This document shows positions 57,540 to 64,000 of a stretch of 64,000 nucleotides of DNA, piece by piece; position 1 is the stretch's first letter, and the number at the start of each line of letters is the position of its first letter. The stretch is from Taxillus chinensis. Its lineage: Eukaryota > Streptophyta > Magnoliopsida > Santalales > Loranthaceae. A program made the position numbers and the translations under genes. Where the stretch lies: assembly GCA_023512835.1 (NCBI GenBank), contig CM042090.1, positions 47,943,321 to 48,007,320 on the forward strand, read 5' to 3'. The notes beneath the pieces were generated by a model. That model saw only the letters and a list, made by a program, of their open reading frames with translations. It did no database searches and was not told the DNA's origin.

Positions 57540-59890
57540 ATGGTGCGCACAAGGAGGACCGGCCAGGAGGAGGTGCACTCACCTAGTGCTGATAGCTCAA
57601 CCCGAAGAGGAGATACTCTTGGGGCATGCTCTTGATATGCGGACTTTGGAGGCTTCGAGCCGGGGCTGGGCAAGAGAGGTGGCTCTTAAAATTCAAAATA
57701 CGGGATTACAAAGGTTAGTATCCGCCTAGCGACTATTTCCTACTACGCCTTACAAGAATTTTATGCATCTGTGTATGTAAGTGAGGATGAACTGATAGGG
57801 GTTGTGCAAGGGTTTATGTTAGAATTACCCCTGAAATTATTAGACATTGCTTTAACCTCCCTGCACCCAGGTGATAGCCTTCCTCGGTTAGGCCTAGGGG
57901 AATTTGATACTGCATGCAACTATGGTGAAAATTTCAAAGTAGAAAGCGGTATACCAAGAATGGTTTTGTTGGAAGTTTTAGATGCCTAGCTTACATGGTA
58001 GGGAAATGCTTATTGATTCGGACAGTGGGCTAGATAGTGTGCCTAAGCCACACCGGAGTTCATGTATAGCATTGATCATATGCTAAATGTGGATTGGGCC
58101 ACTACCATTTTTAAATGGTGGAAGAAAAACTCATCAGCAAGATAAATGGCGAGTTTTTTTTGTTTGATATTTCAAAGCATGCTCGCTTTGCATTTTTCCT
58201 CCATGGATACCATCACTTTTCCTTCTCACTGGGTGTTAAGAGTATTGCATGCTAAAGGAGGTTTGGGAATCAATACCGAGAGGTCATTGGGCAACCAATG
58301 TTCCTCCTCCGTCCTGACCCGCTAGGCACGGTGTTCATGTGGAGCGATCCACCGACTTTGCAAGGGAGACATCTCCTCATATGGATCAAAGGAAGACAGA
58401 CTTTTATACGGACTCACTACCATGTACATGCAGTTCAATGTACACAAAGAAGATATTTTCAATTTCTTTCAAGGCATTAGTGGGCGGTGGTGAGCGAAGT
58501 GGAGGTCATCTATCAGGCGATCACTAATGGGCACATCACTAGTGCCCAATTTGAGGAATTAATGGCCCTCATCTCGGGAGACCAACAAGCTACTTCATAA
58601 CCTAGAACCAGAGCATGGGAGGCCCAGACATAGCTGCTCATGCATCTCCTAGAGCATGGGAAGCCCTCGAAGCTCCTCCACTGCCCTCTACCGAAGCTTG
58701 GAGGCAAGAAACACACGGCTCAGGGAGGCAAATGCCAGAACCCAGTGCGAGATGGAAGCTCTAAGGAAGGACAACAAAGAAGTCAAAGGCCTCCTAGGCA
58801 AGATCCGGAAGGCCTTGAGCAAGAGGAAAGCATCAAAACGTTCTCCCCATGGTGGAGATATCGATGAAGAACCCTCTCCATCCCCCCGGTTTCTTATCCC
58901 GCCCAGGCGGATCCACCTCAACCGAACCTTGACTCGGCCATCCCACTATCACCCCGGAGGAGGCAGAGCTAGCAAAAGGGTATTCACCCTTCCCGACCTC
59001 AGAGGAGACAAAGCTAACGAAGGGTATTCACCCTTCCGACCGTTTCTCGATCTCGCATATTCTCAGGCTCTTGTGCCTGCTATACTTCCTATCTCTTGGG
59101 GTGCATACCTTCTGCTGAACTCGAAGATCTTCTTGGCCCTCCTATCCATTTAATCATTAATCGACTTTATCATCCGACGAGAGCCAAACAGCATTTGAAG
59201 AGTTCATCAATTCCACGGTTCGGAGGGCTCGCTTTATACGGGATAATGATATCTTCACCCCTTTTAGCCTAAAGAGGATCTCGGAGAATGAATATCTATC
59301 TTTGCGACGAGATAGACCTCTTTCTTGAGACAATGCGCTATGTAGTGGAGGGTGAGCCTCATAACTACCCCTTAGCTCGGTTCACTTCCATCATGCTGTG
59401 CGAGCTATTCAATTAACCCTTGTCCGAAGAGGTGGGCGCCAACGCATCAATGGTGAGAATGAAGGGCACCGCCCTTGGCATGGTATGCATGAGGTGCCGA
59501 TTCCGGTGCATATTGACCGCCACTATGTATTGGTCCGTTTGAATACGGATGTAGGACATGTCGTGCTATATGACCCAAGCCAAGGCGAAGGGTTTGCAGG
59601 ATGGAAAGACGAGTTAGTGCATGGGTTCATCAAACGAATCAAAGCGGCGATGATCAAAAGAAGGCTTGTTGGCGAGACAAGCTACCTCTTATTTCTCGCA
59701 ACGAAATGGAAATTCCCCAACAACCTGACCAATTCGACTATGGGATCTTTGCTTGCTACTACATGATGGCTATTCTGCAAGGGAAGGAAACTTGGGAAGT
59801 GCGGCAAGAACGTCGGTTGACTTTGTGGCTCAGGTGCGACGAATGGTGGCCAATGTCATCTCCTATTAAAACTTGCCAACCGAGAGGTAA
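57540..59890 (+). pseudogene. ORF3 of A-6 (ULP1-like), heavily frame-broken
   Basis: Full-length layout from MVRTRRTGQEEV to the stop near 59888-59890, colinear with A-4, but in many short frames. The coiled-coil/basic region (KRKASKRSP) and the protease part (HRPWHGMHE, IDRHYVLVRLN, LYDPSQGEGF, IFACYYMMAIL) are readable. The catalytic Cys region reads QFDYGIF for QFSCGIF (ttcgactatggg for ttcagctgtggg), again a CAG/CTG site, so the loss of Cys may not be real. Confidence 0.82.
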
Positions 59891-61439
59891 GTATTTTTCC
59901 TTTCCCTATTTTTATGCCATGAGGACATAGCATATTTTAAGTGTGGTGTATGGGGAGTGACTTGAGCCACTTGCTTGTCTTTTATGTTGTGATTGCATGT
60001 TTTATTTATAATTTTATCTTAGATAGTTTGTTAGTCATTTATTTAAAAAAACAAAAACAAAAACAAAAAAAATGTTTTTAGTTGCATGATTGTTTGAGTT
60101 GTTTGCTTGAATGATTTTCTTGTGGAGGCATGGATATTAAGTATGAAATTTTGGCTTTAAATTTAATTTTTTATGCCACATTAGTATCATGTTGTGATAA
60201 GGGTGTTAAAGTAGCTAAAATGTGCTCTGAATTGGTTTAATCATGTCTTTATCTTTGAATGATATCACCATGTTTTTGGAGCTGAGTTTGAATATTATTT
60301 GAGCATGAAATGCTATGATAGACCTAAATAACCCTTAAAGTTGAGTGAAAAAGAAATAAAAAATGAGAAATGACTTCTTTTTAGCCCTTGAGTGACATTC
60401 ATGGTTTTTGGGAAATAGTTTGATTTGATACTCTTCTTGCATTCAACATTGGTTATTTAATGGTAGGAGTCAAGTAAGCATGTGATTACTTATTAGTGCT
60501 AGTGTTTGGTGTGAGGAGTTAGGATGCAAGACCTCTAAGTCATTGGATTGTCTTTGCATCCTTTTCTTTATTTTGAGATATTATTGGAAAAGGTGTGATA
60601 TAGAATGTGAAAAAGCCATCACTTAATTGGAAAATGGGATGTGAGACATCAATGAATTTTTGTCTATACTTATGTAGCAAAATGGCAAGGAGTTTGCATT
60701 AGAAAAATCAGTCTTATTTGTATTATGTGAGTAAAAAAAGAGTGAATAATCCATCAAGGGAGAGCATAAAATGCAACCTTGTAAGGTCATTACTAAAAAA
60801 AAAGATTGAATAAAAGCCACACCGGCTTGATGTTTATGTGTGATTATATATTTGTGAAGCCACATTGGCTGAATTATGTTTGTTTTAAGAGTGTTGAGCT
60901 CAATTCTTTAGCTTATTATTTTGTTTTATTGAGTTAGTATACTAGAGTGTGAGTTCAAATAAAGTAGAATAGAGAGTGTGTTTTCTTTGATGAGCACAAT
61001 AGGGAACTCTCATGATTGCTTGGCAAGTACTTAATCAATAGCTGATGGCGATGTGTAGAGATAGAGTTTTCCATCCATTGTTCATTGATAGGTATTAGGC
61101 TTGAGAATGATTATATTTGAGTGAGGCTGCTTATCCTTGGTACGAACTTAAAGGGAAACTAGGTGCTATTTTATCATGGATTGCTTGCTCATATCTGAAA
61201 TTTAAGTGGAGATATTGCATGGTTGTTGGACTTAGGGATATGGACATGAATGAACTAAGCTATGACTCATTTTGATGCCTAAATTCCCATTTCATCATGA
61301 TAGAGTTGCATGCTTAGGAAACCATGATTCTCCTTGATTGTTATTTTATTTTTCTTCCGTTTGATTGCGTGTTTATTTTATTTTTGCATGCTTCTATGTT
61401 TTTGTTTGAGGACAAGCAATGGTTCAAGTGTGGTGTATT
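59891..61439 (+). other. 3' untranslated region of A-6, no gene
   Basis: Same elements as in A-5: AAGTGTGGTGTAT near 59938-59950 and again just before 61440, a near-palindrome AACCTTGTAAGGTC near 60775-60788, a short A-rich tract, and a hairpin variant near 61400-61423 (ttgtttgaggacaagcaa). Confidence 0.68.
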
Positions 61440-62907
61440 TGATAACGTGCATTTTATGCCGTTATTCTAGTGTTTATTTAGGATGTTTTAGAGCATGATT
61501 AGAGCCTTATTGCTTCGTATATCATATATATTTGCTCTAACACCTAGGAAGATGTTATTTGCAAATACTTGCGTTTTTAAGCTGTTTTGGCAGATTTTGG
61601 AGCTCACTTTTGACATAGTAGATGGCCTCAAACAATTGGCGTGCAAGAACAAAGGTTGCTTAGAATGATGTTCTCTACCTACCACAGAAAATTCAGAGCA
61701 TTTGGAGCTGCATGTGAATTCACCCATTTCACGTGCAAGCCTATTTTTGCCTCTCAAGGCCTCTACAGGATGCAAGGAAGCTTGGGGAGAAGTTTGAGCT
61801 GATTTGGAGGTGTACGTGAATTCACCATATCACGTGCAAATTGACGTGCAGAGATATTTTTGGACCAATCCTATCGTTTTTCCATGCTGATCATTTATTT
61901 CTGAAGACCCATGTCCAAATTGTGGATGGAAGATAGAGATTTTAAAGTTTGGAGTGTCACTTATCAAAACTACGTCGTTTTGATGGATGGGCTAGGGTAC
62001 ACACCTCAAGGCCCATCCAACCTCTATAAATAGATGCTCCACGCCCCCTGCTATGTAACCTAGACCCCCCTACACGTTTTTAGAGAGAGAGAGAGGTTTC
62101 ACGATTTGGAGGCTGCTCCTTGACCTAGGAGAGCAGCCGTTGCAGCCATCGCAGTCACCCGTCACGGATTTTGGAGCCTGGATTTGGAGCCTTGTTGCAC
62201 ACGTGAATTAGAAGCAGATGTTTAGCTTTGTTGCTATGGTTTTGCTTGTAATCATGCGTGGGTAGTTCTTATAATCTAGGGGAGCAATGTAGCCCCTTGT
62301 TGCTTTCTTGAGTTTATGAATATTGGGTTTGGATGATTGAGTTTTGCATGTTTTATGAATCTGTTCTTAATTTCTATCTTTGGATGTACACCTTGGTATT
62401 CTTAGCCCTAGTCTAGGGCGGATTGAGATTCATAACTTATTTGTAATGGGTGTGATCATTATCCTTTTGCAAGTATGATTTATTGGCTTTGCATGTTTGT
62501 GTGTTTAGATGACCATTTTGGCATACAACTCTGAAAAGGACCTCAATGACCATTTGTTATCCTTGGCTTATGTTTAGCATGTTTTCAATCGGACAACCCT
62601 AATACCATGAACCAGAGAGATAACATAGGGAGGTGAAATTGTGACCCTAGATGCCTTAATCCTTGATTCTAAATCCAACGTTTTAAGTTATTTCAATTGC
62701 AGTTCTGTTTCGGTAAAGTAATTTTAAAACACAATTTTGTTTGCCGAGACATTGTTTTAAGCAAGATTAATTTGGTGATTTGAGTTAAAGCTAGATAACT
62801 TGGTAATCTCTGTGGGATCGACCCCTTTCTTGTCGCTATTCTATTTAGTATTAGTTAAGGGAATTAATATTTTGAGAAGGGATTTAAACGACAGTAGCTT
62901 AACCCTC
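61440..62907 (+). repeat. Family A LTR, first unit of the right-hand dimer
   Basis: Starts TGATAACGTGCATTTT and shares the variant U5 (ctagatgccttaatccttg ...) and the end acagtagcttaaccctc with 36675-38116. Confidence 0.85.
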
Positions 62908-64000
62908 TGATAACGTGCATTTCATGCCGTTATTCTAGTGTTTATTTAGGATGTTTTAGAGCATGATTAGATCCTTATTGCTTCATATATCATATATGTT
63001 CGCTCTAACACCTAGGAAGATGCTATTTGCAAATACATGCGTTTTTAAGCTGTTTTGGAAGATTTTGGAGCTCACTTTTGACATAGTAGATGGCCTCAAA
63101 CAATTGGCGTGCAAGAACAAAGGTTGCTTAGAATGATGTCCTCTACCTACCATAGAAAATTCAGCGCATTTGGAGCTGCACGTGAATTCACCTATTTCAC
63201 GTGCAAGCCTATTTTTGCCTCTCAGGCCTCTACAGGATATAAGGAAGCTTGGGGAGAAGTTTGAGCTGATTTGGAGGTGCACGTGAATTCACCATATCAT
63301 GTGCAAATTGACGTGCAGAGATATTTTTGGACCGATCCTATCGTTTTTCCATGCTGATCATTTGTTTCTGAAGGCCCATGTCCGAATTGTGGATGGAAGA
63401 TAGAGATTTTAAAGTTTCGAGTGTTACTTATCAAAACTACATCGTTTTGATAGATGGGCTAGGGTACACACCTTAAAGCCCATCCAAACTTTATAAATAA
63501 GAGCTCCACGCCCCTTGCTATGTATCCTTGACCCCCCTACACGTTTTTAGAGAGAGAGAGGCTTCACGACTTGGAGGTTGCTCCTTGACTTAGGAGAGCA
63601 GCCGTCGCAGTCGTCGCAGCCGTCGCGGATTTTGGAGCTTGGATTTGAAGCTTTGCTTTTGCGCGCGTGGATTAGAAGAAGATGTTGAGCTTTTTTCGCT
63701 TTGTGTTTGCTTGTAATCATGCGTGAGTAGTCTTTTAATCTAGGGGGAGCAATGTAGCCCCCTTGTTGCTTTCTTTGTGTTTATGAATATTGGGTTTGGA
63801 TGATTGAGTTTTGCATGTTTTATGAATCTGTTCTTAAATTCTATGTTTGGATGTACACCTTTGTATTCTTAGCCCTAGTCTGGGGCCGATTGAGATTCAT
63901 AACTTATTTGTAATTGGTGTGATCATTATCCTTTTGCAAGTATGATTTATTGGCTTTGCATGTTTGTATGTTTAGATGACCATTCTGGCATACAACTCTT
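62908..64000 (+). repeat. Family A LTR, second unit of the right-hand dimer, cut by window end
   Basis: Starts TGATAACGTGCATTTC directly after the first unit. It has the G-box block, a palindrome with one change (about 63430-63451), the TATA region (ttataaata) near 63491, and three copies of the 9-bp leader repeat near 63601. About 220-370 bp of its end lies outside the window. Confidence 0.83.

Larger units (their letters stand above)
36675..64000 (+). mobile_element. Family A copy A-6 with dimeric LTRs, interrupted by element B
   Basis: Internal region 39433-43384 plus 55021-61439, flanked on the left by the LTR dimer 36675-39432 and on the right by the same dimer type (61440-62907 and 62908 to the window end). 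Both dimers have the same inner junction (aaccctc followed by TGATAA). No target duplication is visible because the left neighbour is A-5 internal sequence. Much of the copy carries CAG/CTG-centred anomalies. Confidence 0.83.

Overview
The window is plant DNA made entirely of transposable elements; I see no host gene. All coding sequence belongs to Ty3/gypsy LTR retrotransposons. Two Athila-type families prime from tRNA-Asp (primer site TGGCGCCGTTGCCGGGGA), and one chromovirus (Tekay/Del-type) primes from tRNA-iMet. These lineages together point to a flowering plant and to gene-poor, probably pericentromeric chromatin. The species cannot be told.

Family A (Athila-like; LTR about 1.3-1.5 kb, TGATAACGTGCATTTT...CTGTCA) makes up most of the window as nested, broken and tandem copies. 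A-1 (1-5018, +) is a 3' half. A-2 (5019-8014, -) is an old inverted gag-pol piece. A-3/A-4 (8015-17296, +) is a mosaic of LTR fragments, half a pol and two copies of a third gene. A-5 (internal 27796-36674) and A-6 (internal 39433-61439, interrupted) lie in tandem and share LTRs. A-6 is flanked on both sides by a head-to-tail LTR dimer (36675-39432 and 61440-64000).

Family C (chromovirus, 17911-26896) is a whole element inserted in a family A LTR, with target duplication CCACA. Family B (a second Athila-like family, 43385-55020) is a whole element inserted in the RNase H region of A-6, with target duplication GGGTA. B has lost its protease domain.

The most notable feature is a third gene (ORF3), downstream of pol where env-like genes usually sit. 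It is present in both Athila-like families. It encodes an N-terminal domain of plant-transposon type, a coiled coil, a proline-rich linker and a C-terminal ULP1/C48 SUMO-protease-like domain with His, Asp, Gln and Cys all in place. In family A it is preceded by a G-box (CACGTG) array and a TATA box resembling the element's own LTR promoter. In family B the corresponding region carries the GTCATTTGAAATGAC and TTGAC motifs of B's LTR. This suggests ORF3 has its own LTR-like promoter.

Many frameshifts in the window, especially at 40100-42100, 55000-59900 and in element C, fall on CAG/CTG sites misread as CG or similar. That pattern fits basecalling error at methylated CHG sites better than mutation, so several of the 'pseudogenes' listed here may be intact in the real genome.
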